Virus record (IMG/VR): IMGVR_UViG_3300037587_000706 | Span: 1-31,788 of that record | Reading direction: 5' to 3' (one strand) | Source: a virus | DNA length: 31,788 bases | Shown here: positions 1 to 6,585 of the stretch, one piece after another | Layout of the letters: the number at the start of each line of letters is the position of its first letter | Numbering within the stretch: the stretch's first letter is position 1 | Translations under genes and position numbers: made by a program | Notes under the pieces: model-generated | Told to the model about the DNA's origin: nothing | Databases searched by the model: none | Seen by the model: the letters and a program-made list of their open reading frames with translations, nothing else

Positions 1-194
1 GCATTACATTGCTCCTTATGTTCGTCCCATCCTTTTGCACCACACACAATACAAAATGTATCGTAGTGATCGCATGCACACCGATTACCGGCACGGTCTA
101 TGTAAAATGGAGATCCGCGAAGTTTACATCGCGTACAATTCTTCGCACGCTCCGCAATATTCCTTTTCATTCTTTCTAAAACCGTGTCGTTCAT
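1..194 (-). CDS. Small zinc-finger-like phage protein, 3' end outside window
   Basis: An ATG at 194 opens a frame that runs without a stop to the left window edge (64 full codons), so the C-terminus is missing. The peptide begins MNDTVLERMKRNIAERAKNC and carries a CTRC pair (residues 20-23), CAC (39-41), CIVC (48-51) and a late Cys at 63, with a His at 43. This spacing suggests one or two zinc knuckles, so a nucleic-acid-binding or structural zinc role is inferred; no family is recognised. Its start overlaps the stop of the preceding gene in an ATGA junction (191-194), so it is the next member of the leftward operon and probably translationally coupled. Confidence 0.6.
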   Translation of the reverse strand, partial: MNDTVLERMKRNIAERAKNCTRCKLRGSPFYIDRAGNRCACDHYDTFCIVCGAKGWDEHKEQCN

Positions 195-511
195 ATCGAG
201 TTAAACGGATCTTCCGCTGTTTTGTCTTTGGTGTGAGGAGGCCAGGGCCATTTGTTTGGTGAGTACTGAAGGATTAACAGTTCGACAGCCTTCTGGGCCA
301 TCGCATTGAAGGATGGTTTGAGGACGTCTTGCGTTGACCAGAGGAACACGGTTTGCTTGTTTTCTTTGGCCTGCGCAACGAGTTCATGGAGAGCTTTGTG
401 GATCGGTTCAAAGTACTTTGTGTGGTGGTCGATGAGTTTGTGCCGTTTGGGACCACGGCGGAGCACGGGACTGAAGGATCGCCCGTAGATCCTGGGCTTT
501 TTGTGGTACAC
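191..511 (-). CDS. Hypothetical basic protein, start uncertain
   Basis: From the GTG at 511 the frame gives 106 residues with a basic N-terminus (YHKKPRIYGRSFSPVLRRGPKRHK) and a helical, acidic-to-neutral middle. No family is recognised. The frame stays open upstream to a TAA and contains no ATG there. A good Shine-Dalgarno (AGGAG on the minus strand, 573-577) lies 4 nt before an ATT codon at 568 and 7 nt before an ATC at 565, whereas GTG 511 has no clear ribosome site. The real product may therefore be about 19 residues longer and start at a non-canonical codon. The gene lies just downstream of the iteron-like cluster on the minus strand, so it might be controlled from that region. It ends in an ATGA overlap with the next gene. 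Confidence 0.6.
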   Translation of the reverse strand: MYHKKPRIYGRSFSPVLRRGPKRHKLIDHHTKYFEPIHKALHELVAQAKENKQTVFLWSTQDVLKPSFNAMAQKAVELLILQYSPNKWPWPPHTKDKTAEDPFNSI

Positions 512-583
512 GAGAGTTTCGCCTTTCTGTTTGCGTTTGGAGGGTTTAATGGGAATGGCTGAGATAATGGATCTCCTAGATTA

Positions 584-854
584 CAGTGCTCAACAGTGGT
601 ACAGTGCTGTTTTGAGAGCACTGCATCTTCGCAACTTCTTGCCGCCGCCAAAGATACGAAGGAAAAATACAGTGCTACAGTGCTCTTTACTTAAATACTT
701 TATATATATATATATATGGCATGATAGGCGTAGTGTGTAGATATGCAGAGTAATGAGAAGCCGTTTACCACTGACCACTGCAAAAATCCCCTTCATCTTC
801 TTCATTGCCAATGACTTACCAGAATGCAGTGCTCCGCAGTGCTGTTTACCACTG
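584..854. other. Candidate iteron-type replication origin
   Basis: Apart from the last codons of the helicase gene, no credible gene covers 569-845. The segment holds eleven copies of the heptamer CAGTG(C/G)T. CAGTGCT occurs at 584-590, 602-608, 670-676, 678-684, 827-833 and 837-843, with its reverse complement at 617-623. CAGTGGT occurs at 594-600, with its reverse complement at 767-773, 774-780 and 848-854. The cluster surrounds an AT-rich stretch (688-717) that includes a 17-nt alternating TA run (701-717). Repeated short binding sites next to an easily melted tract, beside a replicative helicase gene, is the usual plan of iteron origins. The functional call is inference; the repeats are read directly. 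A binding array for a repressor is the main alternative. Confidence 0.5.
701..717. repeat. (TA)n microsatellite in AT-rich tract
   Basis: A 17-nt run of alternating T and A forms the core of a wider AT-rich stretch (688-717). It sits between the two groups of CAGTG(C/G)T heptamers and is a natural candidate for the duplex-unwinding element of the proposed origin. Runs like this can also be miscounted in assembly. Confidence 0.8.
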
Positions 855-2453
855 CAAGGCGAATCTCCAGACCTTGTGACGCTTATTGTCTTTGTCTGAA
901 GTCGGTTGTATCCGAAACCCGATATTCCTCAAGGAATCCAAACTCGTTGTAAACTGACTTCGGAAGGAATGTGGGCGGTTCAAACCTCGGAGTTCAATTT
1001 TGTGTCCCTCAGCAACCCGGGTCATTTCGCTTCGCACCGTTTCGAGTGTGATGAGCCGGGTATCGAGGAGAAATTCAGAGGCCCATAAGCGGAACACGTC
1101 CGCGAAACTGGAATTCTCAAGGGTAAAAGTAGATTGGGAGCCACTGATCCGGTCGAGAATGGACCGCAACTCGCTCTCCTCGCCAAGACCCCTGGCTGCT
1201 CTGAGGCAGAATGAGGCGAAATCTCCCATACGGAAGGCCGTTTTGGGGGATTCGGGGTTCTCGTGGAGCGATTTCACGATTCTTTGAAGCTTTTCGTTCA
1301 TTTCAAGGGCCAGGGCATTGCGGTTAGAATTGATCTGAAGGGCTAAATCTTCCTCGCTAACGACATCTTTGATCTTTTGGGTATGCAGGAACAGGCAACG
1401 GGAAGAAACGTCGTCTCGGGCGAATTTTGGAGTTCTGGCGGTGATTCCGAGGAAGCAGTGTGGATCTTCGCGTGTGGTGTCGAAATCGGAATACAGTTTC
1501 CGGTATTCCAGTGTTGCCCCGGTCGCAACTTGTGACAGGCCATCACACATCCAGGGCCGAAACCCGTCTACGTTGTCGAATACGAGGTAGGAGTTCCGAA
1601 GTACTGTGCTATCGAAGTCTTTGCGGTTTTCGGGCATCGTGCGAACGTCGAAACCGGGGCCAAACAGGATGCGTCCAATGCGGCGTAACACCGATGTTTT
1701 GCCGCTACCGGCTGGCCCCAAAGCGCACATGATGGGTTTGGTGTGCTGAATCGACTCAAAAAAGAGGCTGTAAATCCAGTATTCCAGAATTTTCATCTGA
1801 TCGTCAACTGAGATCCCATACTCGTTTTCGTTGTCAAGTTGCGCGATCAGCGGCAAAAGAACGATCTCATCAAAAAGCCCCTTACCGAGCGTAGCGTGAT
1901 GGTCGAGTATTGTGCTTCCTTCGCTGTTACGAAACATGACCTCATCTTTGCCATTCTGGATTATGGTAATGCCATCGTGTGCGATTCTCCAGGTGTGGTT
2001 AGAAAAATTAGAACGATACAACACGCCATTTTCTTTGTCGTAATGCGCGAAATGGCGGATATGGCTGATCGTGCCTTTGCTGTAGCAGTGGTTTTGCAAC
2101 ATCTGGTTGACAATGGAAAATGCTTTGTGTGATTTCACCACCCCATAATTCTCAAGGAGTGTCCCGAACAGCGGGTTTTTGGGATCGAGATGAACGAGTG
2201 CGATGTTCTCGAAACAGTAGAACAGGTAGGGATCGCAACGGTAAAATGTGCCACATGATTTCAGATCCGCAATGATCGACTTTGCAAACGACATTGCATT
2301 ACGATCCTTGTTCCCTTTGTCGTAATACGCTTCTTCCACCACATCACGGGTTTCCTTGAAATGAGGCCGTGTGATTTCAAAATCGAGAAGTATTTCGTGT
2401 CGTGTGTGTGGCTGCTGATCGAGGAATTGCGTGATGTCGATGATGTTGGTCAT
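846..2453 (-). CDS. AAA+ / D5-like replicative helicase
   Basis: This 535-residue protein has a C-terminal NTPase core typical of superfamily 3 / D5-like replication helicases. The Walker A is GPAGSGKT at residues 246-253, and the Walker B is YLVFDN around 289-294 (acidic residue D293). A sensor and arginine-finger segment, GITARTPKF..DDVSSR, lies at about 336-352. The N-terminal 240 residues show no primase motif that I recognise and may be the D5_N-like or origin-recognition part. The expected role is ATP-driven DNA unwinding at the phage origin, probably as a hexamer. Its start is coupled to the SLOG gene by an ATGA overlap (2450-2453). Its 3' end runs into the iteron-like cluster: the stop codon lies inside the last repeats, which supports a joint replication module. 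The family call comes from motifs only. Confidence 0.8.
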   Translation of the reverse strand: MTNIIDITQFLDQQPHTRHEILLDFEITRPHFKETRDVVEEAYYDKGNKDRNAMSFAKSIIADLKSCGTFYRCDPYLFYCFENIALVHLDPKNPLFGTLLENYGVVKSHKAFSIVNQMLQNHCYSKGTISHIRHFAHYDKENGVLYRSNFSNHTWRIAHDGITIIQNGKDEVMFRNSEGSTILDHHATLGKGLFDEIVLLPLIAQLDNENEYGISVDDQMKILEYWIYSLFFESIQHTKPIMCALGPAGSGKTSVLRRIGRILFGPGFDVRTMPENRKDFDSTVLRNSYLVFDNVDGFRPWMCDGLSQVATGATLEYRKLYSDFDTTREDPHCFLGITARTPKFARDDVSSRCLFLHTQKIKDVVSEEDLALQINSNRNALALEMNEKLQRIVKSLHENPESPKTAFRMGDFASFCLRAARGLGEESELRSILDRISGSQSTFTLENSSFADVFRLWASEFLLDTRLITLETVRSEMTRVAEGHKIELRGLNRPHSFRSQFTTSLDSLRNIGFRIQPTSDKDNKRHKVWRFALQW

Positions 2454-2791
2454 GGGCGCACCACATGAAGTGTGCGCCTAAGCTGCTTTGCTAATTCGAT
2501 TGTGTTTGCTGTTCCTTTGCTTTTGCCGTCCCACACGGCGATTACGCCGTCCGCATACTTGACCATTTTGTAATTTCTGATTGGCCCGCCTGATTTTCCT
2601 TTACTCCAATCGGGGAGAATTGTTTTGACCGGAATTTCGTAATGTTCCGCCCACACTTTACCAGAAAGATCAATTCCTTTTGCGCCGCCGTTAACTACTT
2701 CAGTTATGTTCCATCCGAGCCTGCTTACAATTTTCTGTATTTGGTTTATTGTCATCACAAGTGATCGGCTTCCACAGATTACAACCTTCAC
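2450..2791 (-). CDS. SLOG-superfamily protein (DUF2493/YAcAr type)
   Basis: This 113-residue Rossmann-like protein shows the hallmarks of the DUF2493/SLOG family. These are an N-terminal beta strand ending in CGSRS (residues 6-10), NGGAKGID (34-41), and a PIRN..M...AD..IAVWDGKSKGT segment (about 70-93). Members of the SLOG superfamily bind nucleotide or nucleotide-derived ligands and appear in phages and in conflict systems; the ligand here is unknown. The start is a GTG (2789-2791) overlapping the TGA of an 18-codon mini-ORF, with GGAGAGAAGG upstream inside that mini-ORF. It overlaps the helicase start by an ATGA, so both are probably translated from one message. Confidence 0.8.
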   Translation of the reverse strand: MKVVICGSRSLVMTINQIQKIVSRLGWNITEVVNGGAKGIDLSGKVWAEHYEIPVKTILPDWSKGKSGGPIRNYKMVKYADGVIAVWDGKSKGTANTIELAKQLRRTLHVVRP

Positions 2792-2844
2792 TCCGGCACC
2801 TTCTCTCCAAGTATTTCGTAGAGTTCAGCGATGATGTTGGTCAT
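2788..2844 (-). CDS. 18-codon chimeric mini-ORF, possible coupling peptide
   Basis: An ATG at 2844 overlaps the stop of the zinc-knuckle gene (ATGA). It opens the frame MTNIIAELYEILGEKVPE, which ends in a TGA overlapping the GTG of the SLOG gene (GTGA, 2788-2791). The first residues match the start of the helicase (MTNII; 18 identical bases at 2439-2456 and 2830-2847). The rest matches the C-terminus of the 117-residue protein (AELYEILGEKVPE; 37 of 42 bases shared between 2788-2829 and 3032-3073). It therefore looks like a recombination scar that keeps translational coupling intact. A function for the peptide itself is not implied. Confidence 0.5.
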   Translation of the reverse strand: MTNIIAELYEILGEKVPE

Positions 2845-3035
2845 GGGGAATCCTCGCTTTTGGCGTGCTCAATGTATCCGCACGAACAACGTATGATGTA
2901 TTCCAGTTCTTTTACCATCACCGTTCCGTCAACCCCCGCATCAATCTTCCCCCGCGAAATATGTTTTGTTACTTCCTTTTTGCAATCGGGGCACACGACA
3001 GTTCGATGCATTTGAAGATCTACTGCTTTGCTCAC
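2841..3035 (-). CDS. Small zinc-ribbon-like protein
   Basis: The chosen start is the GTG at 3035, which overlaps the TGA of the upstream gene in a GTGA junction and has GGGAGAGAAGG just before it. A longer reading frame would run far into the upstream gene. The 64-residue product carries CPDC and CSC pairs (VVCPDCKKEV and IIRCSCGY), consistent with a treble-clef or zinc-ribbon fold. It probably binds nucleic acid or a partner protein, but no family is recognised. It sits in the leftward replication operon, between the 117-residue protein and the mini-ORF/SLOG pair. Confidence 0.65.
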   Translation of the reverse strand: MSKAVDLQMHRTVVCPDCKKEVTKHISRGKIDAGVDGTVMVKELEYIIRCSCGYIEHAKSEDSP

Positions 3036-3385
3036 TCGGGCACCTTCTCTCCCAGGATTTCGTAAAGTTCCGCAGTGCCGATTTTGTGACACTGCTCAAG
3101 ATTGAACCGACCGATCTTCAGTGTTTGCAGGATCTCTTTGAGTGCGCCGAGAGCGAGCGGCATCTTGATATTCGTTTTGCAGTTGATGCAGTGATCCATT
3201 TCATCCATCACCCAACCAATCTTTCGTTCAATGTGATTGAGATCGTTGGTTACGAGAGTCAGATACTCCCGTTTCTTCGCTTCCTTCCACTGCTTTGTAC
3301 GGCGTTCGGGTACATCGTTGCGCAGCTTTTCGAGGTACGCGGTGATGGAGCGTTCAAACCATTGTTGTTGTTGGGAGAGGTTCAT
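3032..3385 (-). CDS. Hypothetical 117-residue helical protein
   Basis: The product (MNLSQQQQWFERSITAYLEK...) is rich in Lys, Glu and Leu and looks mostly helical, with a CINCK pair near residues 67-71. No known family is recognised. It starts in an ATGA overlap with the upstream zinc protein (3382-3385). Its last 13 residues, AELYEILGEKVPE, reappear in the mini-ORF at 2788-2844, and the DNA encoding them is duplicated there. Position in the operon suggests an accessory role in replication or early takeover; that is inference. Confidence 0.65.
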   Translation of the reverse strand: MNLSQQQQWFERSITAYLEKLRNDVPERRTKQWKEAKKREYLTLVTNDLNHIERKIGWVMDEMDHCINCKTNIKMPLALGALKEILQTLKIGRFNLEQCHKIGTAELYEILGEKVPE

Positions 3386-3780
3386 TTTACTGGAACTTTA
3401 CCGTGTTTGGGGCACGCAGGATCGGGGATTCTGTATTCCTCTTTCATAAGGTTTTTTACATTAAGCCAGCCGCCTTTTGGGGACAACGGGACCCGGAAGT
3501 CGCAGGTACATTGAAGGGACTTTCCGTATTTATTGAGCCGCCAGTTGGCATAACTTTCGTATTCTAAAATGAAGTGGGTGCCTGGTTCATTTTCATGTGG
3601 CCCACACCAAAAGTGATCTTCAAAGAATTTCTCTATTGTCTTTTCGGTGTTCCCATAGGTGAACCACGAGTCAACGTAATGTTTAGCAAGCCCAATGGCG
3701 AAATCATCGAAATCTTTGAGATGATCTTTGGTTTCGTCACGGCAAATGGGGCACACCATATACATTCTATCGTTTGCCAC
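3382..3780 (-). CDS. Hypothetical zinc-binding protein
   Basis: The frame is open to 3936, but the proximal part spans the leader hairpins and lacks protein-like character. I place the start at GTG 3780 (VANDRMYMVCPIC), which has GGAGGA three bases upstream; ATG 3765 is the alternative but has no ribosome site. The product is about 132 residues. It has CPIC near the N-terminus and a C-terminal CTC plus CPKHGK, suggesting two zinc sites that clasp a helical, aromatic-rich middle. No family is recognised. It is the first gene after the attenuator-like leader, so it and the genes through the helicase may be controlled together. Confidence 0.6.
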   Translation of the reverse strand: MANDRMYMVCPICRDETKDHLKDFDDFAIGLAKHYVDSWFTYGNTEKTIEKFFEDHFWCGPHENEPGTHFILEYESYANWRLNKYGKSLQCTCDFRVPLSPKGGWLNVKNLMKEEYRIPDPACPKHGKVPVK

Positions 3781-3797
3781 GATTCCTCCAAAAATTA

Positions 3798-3855
3798 AGC
3801 CTCCCGCAACGGAACGGCGACTACATGAACTGTAGTTTGTCCGAAGCGGGAGGCT
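3798..3855 (-). terminator. Long imperfect hairpin, terminator-like on the minus strand
   Basis: AGCCTCCCGC (3798-3807) pairs perfectly with GCGGGAGGCT (3846-3855). Inside it, CGGA (3810-3813) pairs with TCCG (3840-3843) and ACTACA (3820-3825) with TGTAGT (3831-3836), leaving small internal loops. Read on the minus strand, the stem is followed by TTAATTTTT and then the GGAGGA of the next gene. It therefore resembles an intrinsic terminator placed in a 5' leader. Confidence 0.55.
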
Positions 3856-3900
3856 AGTGCGGATCACGCATGCACTTACTTTGTACTCTTGTAGTCGCCG
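3815..3900 (-). promoter_or_regulatory. Candidate attenuator: antiterminator pairing in leader
   Basis: CGGCGACTACA (3815-3825) is the exact reverse complement of TGTAGTCGCCG (3890-3900). In a minus-strand transcript this 11-bp pairing would use the inner arm of the terminator-like hairpin. It would also trap the hairpin's 5' half, so the two folds should exclude each other. A further small hairpin (TGCG gatca CGCA, around 3858-3870) lies between. The arrangement matches an attenuator or ligand-sensing leader. No known riboswitch class is recognised, and no coding leader peptide is evident. Confidence 0.4.
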
Positions 3901-3932
3901 GGATTCACGGTGGCACAGCGGCGAAAACTGTG

Positions 3933-4127
3933 TCAATGGGAAAATAAGAATCGTTTGAAAAATCTATAAAACCGATGCTTATGAAGCAGTGCGGCGCGCT
4001 TCATGCGAAGCAGTTGTTGGTCAGAGTATGTGTGAAGAAATATATTGTCAATGTTGCGCACCCCAACCCATTCGCCGGGTTTCGCGCCTTTCACGGCAAT
4101 CAAATCTAAGATTTGCTCGTATTTCAC
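3933..4127 (-). CDS. Hypothetical 64-residue protein
   Basis: The product, MKYEQILDLIAVKGAKPGEW..., ends in a strongly basic aromatic tail (KHRFYRFFKRFLFSH), which could contact nucleic acid or membrane. No family is recognised. Its ATG overlaps the stop of the upstream gene (ATGA, 4124-4127). A TTGACA hexamer lies across its stop codon on the minus strand (3931-3936), but there is no matching -10, so I do not call a promoter there. Downstream is the 152-bp structured leader. Confidence 0.6.
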   Translation of the reverse strand: MKYEQILDLIAVKGAKPGEWVGVRNIDNIFLHTYSDQQLLRMKRAALLHKHRFYRFFKRFLFSH

Positions 4128-4312
4128 TTCTGCCGCCTGAAAAAGTCCTCGTAAGCACGAATCGTACCGAGTTTGAGTTTTTCGGTGGGGCTTAGAGTTC
4201 GCGCCTCTGGTCCCTGATCCTCTGGCGTTCCTGGCCCGGCCATTCTTGCTCGTCGTTGCTTAAGGAAACCTGATCGGTTTTGAGCAGCTTTACGTTTATC
4301 GTAATCGGCCAC
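4124..4312 (-). CDS. Hypothetical small basic protein
   Basis: The chosen start is GTG 4312 (VADYDKRKAAQNRSGF...), with GAGG eight bases upstream; ATG 4243 would give a 39-residue form. The 62-residue product is hydrophilic and basic, with an RRAR segment and a helical C-terminus (PTEKLKLGTIRAYEDFFRRQK). No family is recognised. It is coupled to the next gene by ATGA. It lies next to the terminase and is small and basic, so a small-terminase-like DNA-binding role is possible, but the opposite strand and lack of motif make this weak. Its N-terminal half is overlapped by a membrane-protein-like frame. Confidence 0.5.
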   Translation of the reverse strand: MADYDKRKAAQNRSGFLKQRRARMAGPGTPEDQGPEARTLSPTEKLKLGTIRAYEDFFRRQK

Positions 4313-4389
4313 ACGAATCGCCTCACAAAAAAGAGTATTGTGCAAATGCTGATGGTGGTTAAGATTATCTTGACGCTGGATTCGATCAT
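4192..4389 (-). CDS. Possible overlapping small membrane protein
   Basis: An ATG at 4389 opens a 65-residue frame with a convincing hydrophobic N-terminal segment (VKIILTTISICTILFFV, about residues 6-22), followed by basic residues and a hydrophilic tail. It overlaps the frame of the 62-residue protein by about 120 bases and has no visible ribosome site. Overlap on this scale is unusual elsewhere in the window, so only one of the two frames may be real. If expressed, it would be a single-pass inner-membrane peptide. Confidence 0.3.
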   Translation of the reverse strand: MIESSVKIILTTISICTILFFVRRFVWPITINVKLLKTDQVSLSNDEQEWPGQERQRIRDQRREL

Positions 4390-4406
4390 GGAGTAAGCAT
4401 ACCGCG

Positions 4407-6101
4407 ATGATCCCTAGCCTTGTCAAGAAAAAATTCACCACGGATGAGATCCGTGCCCACAAACGCGAGGGTTTCAAGTGGTGGATGAAACAGGCGAAAC
4501 GGCATTACAACGAGCCTGAGTGTGAACGCCTCTGCCGGGCACGAGCCTACGCCTCTCCAGACGGCTTTTTGCCGTTTTGCCGGGACATCATCGGGTACAA
4601 AGACCTTGTAAACCACTTCCACAAGGGCATCTGCACTCACGTTACCAACCCCAAACACCGCTACAAAATGTTGCAGGCGTGTCGCGGTAGCTTCAAATCC
4701 TGCATCGCCACGATTGCGTACTCGACCTGGCTGATTGGCCGTGAGTACACCCTCTACGACCGCTGCAATATCCGCATCCTCATTGGTAGCGAAGTGTTAC
4801 AGCTCACCGGCACATTTATGCGAGCAATCCGTCAGATTCTCGAATGGAATGAGGACTACAAGGAATTGTTTGGCGACCACAAGGGCGCTGAACACCGCAA
4901 GAGCACCGGGCGTGTTTGGAGCGACACGGCTATCATCTCCAGATACAGGACACTCCCTTACCTGAAAGAACCGACTGTAAGCGCAATCGCGCTCGGTGCG
5001 CCTCGTGCGGGAAACCACTACGATGTCATTATTGCCGACGATCTGGAAACGGAACGTGCAAGTGCAAGCCGCGATATGATCGACAAGTGTTGGATATTCT
5101 ACAAACTCCTGCACGCCCTGCTGGAACCTCGGCTTGCTGATTACGTTATTCGTGTGTTGCCACGTCCCGAAATGTCGCTGGTGTCAACTCGATGGCACCA
5201 CCAGGACATCTACGCTAGAATCATAGAGGACAACGAAGAAGAAGTTTTACTGGATGAACAATATGCAATTTTGATTAAACCGGCGCGCATGAAGGACGGC
5301 ACGCTGACATTTCCCGAACGGTTTGATGAAGATGAACTTGCGCACAAAAAGAGAAAACTTGGCCCGTATATTTTTGCCTGCCAATTTTTGATGGACCCAA
5401 CGCCCTCGGAGGACCGCACATTCAAGAAATCGTGGTTCAAGTTTGCGACACCGCAACACTACAACCAGCCGAATATGCTCTCTTACCTGAGTACCGATTT
5501 TGCATTTACGGAGTACAGCCGAATTGCTCGTGGCGAAGTTCGTAACCCCGATTTCACAGTGATCTTTGTGTGCATGATTGACGAGGCGGGGAATATCATA
5601 TTCCGTGACTGGCAACGTGGCCGCTGGAGTAAACGCGAAGCCATCGAACGAACCTACGATATGTATAAGAACAACGGGTGCGCGAAAGCGGCGTTTCAGA
5701 AGTTTGACCGCATCCAGATCGAGGATGTTCTGGAATCGGTTGGGCACGAACGCAACGAACGAATGAATTACGACTGGATCATCTATCCGGGACGTGAATC
5801 CAAGGAGCAACGTATTGAAACTACGTTGCAGCCGTTCTTTTCAGGCGGCAAAGTATATTTGATGCCTGGCATGGAGTGGTTTCAGGATGAACTGCTCGAT
5901 TTTCCGCGCTCAAACTATCTCGATGGCTGTGATACGTTGTGCAACATCGTGAAAATCTCCAATCCGACACACAAAACCATGATGCCGGAACACACGAATC
6001 CGGTAAAAGAGCACATTGATGCGTTGAAACGTGGTGTGCTCAAGGGGCTTGACGGCAAGGTGTATCCGCAAAAAAAGAGTGTCTGGAGAATATTTGATTG
6101 A
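4407..6101 (+). CDS. terL: Phage terminase large subunit
   Basis: This 564-residue protein has the two-domain plan of packaging motors. The N-terminal ATPase shows a divergent Walker A, ACRGSFKSC (residues 91-99), and a Walker B ending in DDLE (YDVIIADD, 205-212). A coupling-motif region, STRWHHQD, follows at about 260-267. The C-terminal RNase-H-like nuclease shows STDFAF (D364) and a late acidic pair near GCDTL (about D509). It should drive ATP-dependent DNA translocation through the portal and cut concatemers. The start ATG 4407 has only a distant GGAG. The gene stands apart from the main virion operon, which has its own promoter at 6224. Confidence 0.93.
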   Translation: MIPSLVKKKFTTDEIRAHKREGFKWWMKQAKRHYNEPECERLCRARAYASPDGFLPFCRDIIGYKDLVNHFHKGICTHVTNPKHRYKMLQACRGSFKSCIATIAYSTWLIGREYTLYDRCNIRILIGSEVLQLTGTFMRAIRQILEWNEDYKELFGDHKGAEHRKSTGRVWSDTAIISRYRTLPYLKEPTVSAIALGAPRAGNHYDVIIADDLETERASASRDMIDKCWIFYKLLHALLEPRLADYVIRVLPRPEMSLVSTRWHHQDIYARIIEDNEEEVLLDEQYAILIKPARMKDGTLTFPERFDEDELAHKKRKLGPYIFACQFLMDPTPSEDRTFKKSWFKFATPQHYNQPNMLSYLSTDFAFTEYSRIARGEVRNPDFTVIFVCMIDEAGNIIFRDWQRGRWSKREAIERTYDMYKNNGCAKAAFQKFDRIQIEDVLESVGHERNERMNYDWIIYPGRESKEQRIETTLQPFFSGGKVYLMPGMEWFQDELLDFPRSNYLDGCDTLCNIVKISNPTHKTMMPEHTNPVKEHIDALKRGVLKGLDGKVYPQKKSVWRIFD

Positions 6102-6147
6102 CAGGAAGTTAGGGTTTTGGTAAAAACGAGAAGTCGGAAAAAGCGAT

Positions 6148-6175
6148 ACTCCTCCGTGGAGTGTTACGGTACACT
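6148..6175 (+). other. Overlapping small hairpins after terminase
   Basis: Downstream of the terminase stop, ACTCC (6148-6152) pairs with GGAGT (6158-6162), and AGTGT (6160-6164) pairs with ACACT (6171-6175). The two stems share bases, so they are alternatives. No T-tract follows directly; a G8 and a T8 homopolymer come later (6204-6222). Weak terminator or processing site is possible. Confidence 0.3.
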
Positions 6176-6223
6176 TAAACTGCCTTTCCATGCGTCGAAA
6201 CTCGGGGGGGGCGGTTTTTTTTG

Positions 6224-6252
6224 TTGACACAAATCAGTAAATCGAGTATGTA
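6224..6252 (+). promoter_or_regulatory. Sigma70-like promoter for the virion operon
   Basis: A perfect TTGACA (6224-6229) is followed after 17 bp by TATGTA (6247-6252), a moderate -10. Transcription would start near 6259, just ahead of the AGGAGA ribosome site and ATG 6283. It is the only clear promoter-like sequence ahead of the long rightward structural block. The -10 match is only partial. Confidence 0.5.
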
Positions 6253-6282
6253 GCCTGCGATGTCCACAAAAGGAGACACAAG

Positions 6283-6585
6283 ATGGCGAAAGTTAGGGTA
6301 GGCCGCAAAGAAATTGAGGAAATGCTCAAGGATCAGCTTGGGTGTACGGAAATCCAGTGGGACAAGAGTGGCAACGCAACGCTTGAGATGACGCTAAGCG
6401 AAATCAGGCGGGAACGCCAAGTGTATACTCAGCAGCCGTACTACCCCTACAGTCCGTGGCCGTGGCGTATCTGGTACAGCGGAACGGATACTTCAACGGC
6501 TACATGGTCAAGCACTCCAGACCAAAACAAGCCTATGAGATTGCTGTCACATGGCATATCTCAAACGACAGGAGAACCAGCATGA
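6283..6585 (+). CDS. Hypothetical 100-residue protein
   Basis: The ATG has a good AGGAGA ribosome site. The N-terminal half (MAKVRVGRKEIEEMLKDQLG) is charged and helical. The middle is rich in Tyr, Trp and Pro (QQPYYPYSPWPWRIWYSG), and the C-terminus is polar. No family is recognised. A second frame overlaps its 3' half, but the ribosome site and the ATGA coupling to the next gene (6582-6585) favour this reading. As the first gene after the promoter, it could be a small-terminase or regulatory protein; this is only positional inference. Confidence 0.6.
   Translation: MAKVRVGRKEIEEMLKDQLGCTEIQWDKSGNATLEMTLSEIRRERQVYTQQPYYPYSPWPWRIWYSGTDTSTATWSSTPDQNKPMRLLSHGISQTTGEPA

Noticed and set aside
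3781-3936. N-terminal extension of the zinc protein to 3936
   Set aside because: The extension is encoded by the hairpin-rich leader, is Arg/Ser-rich without protein character, and a ribosome site exists at the later GTG.
3908-3936. Promoter suggested by TTGACA on the minus strand
   Set aside because: At 16-18 bp spacing there is no recognisable -10; the hexamer falls at a gene end.
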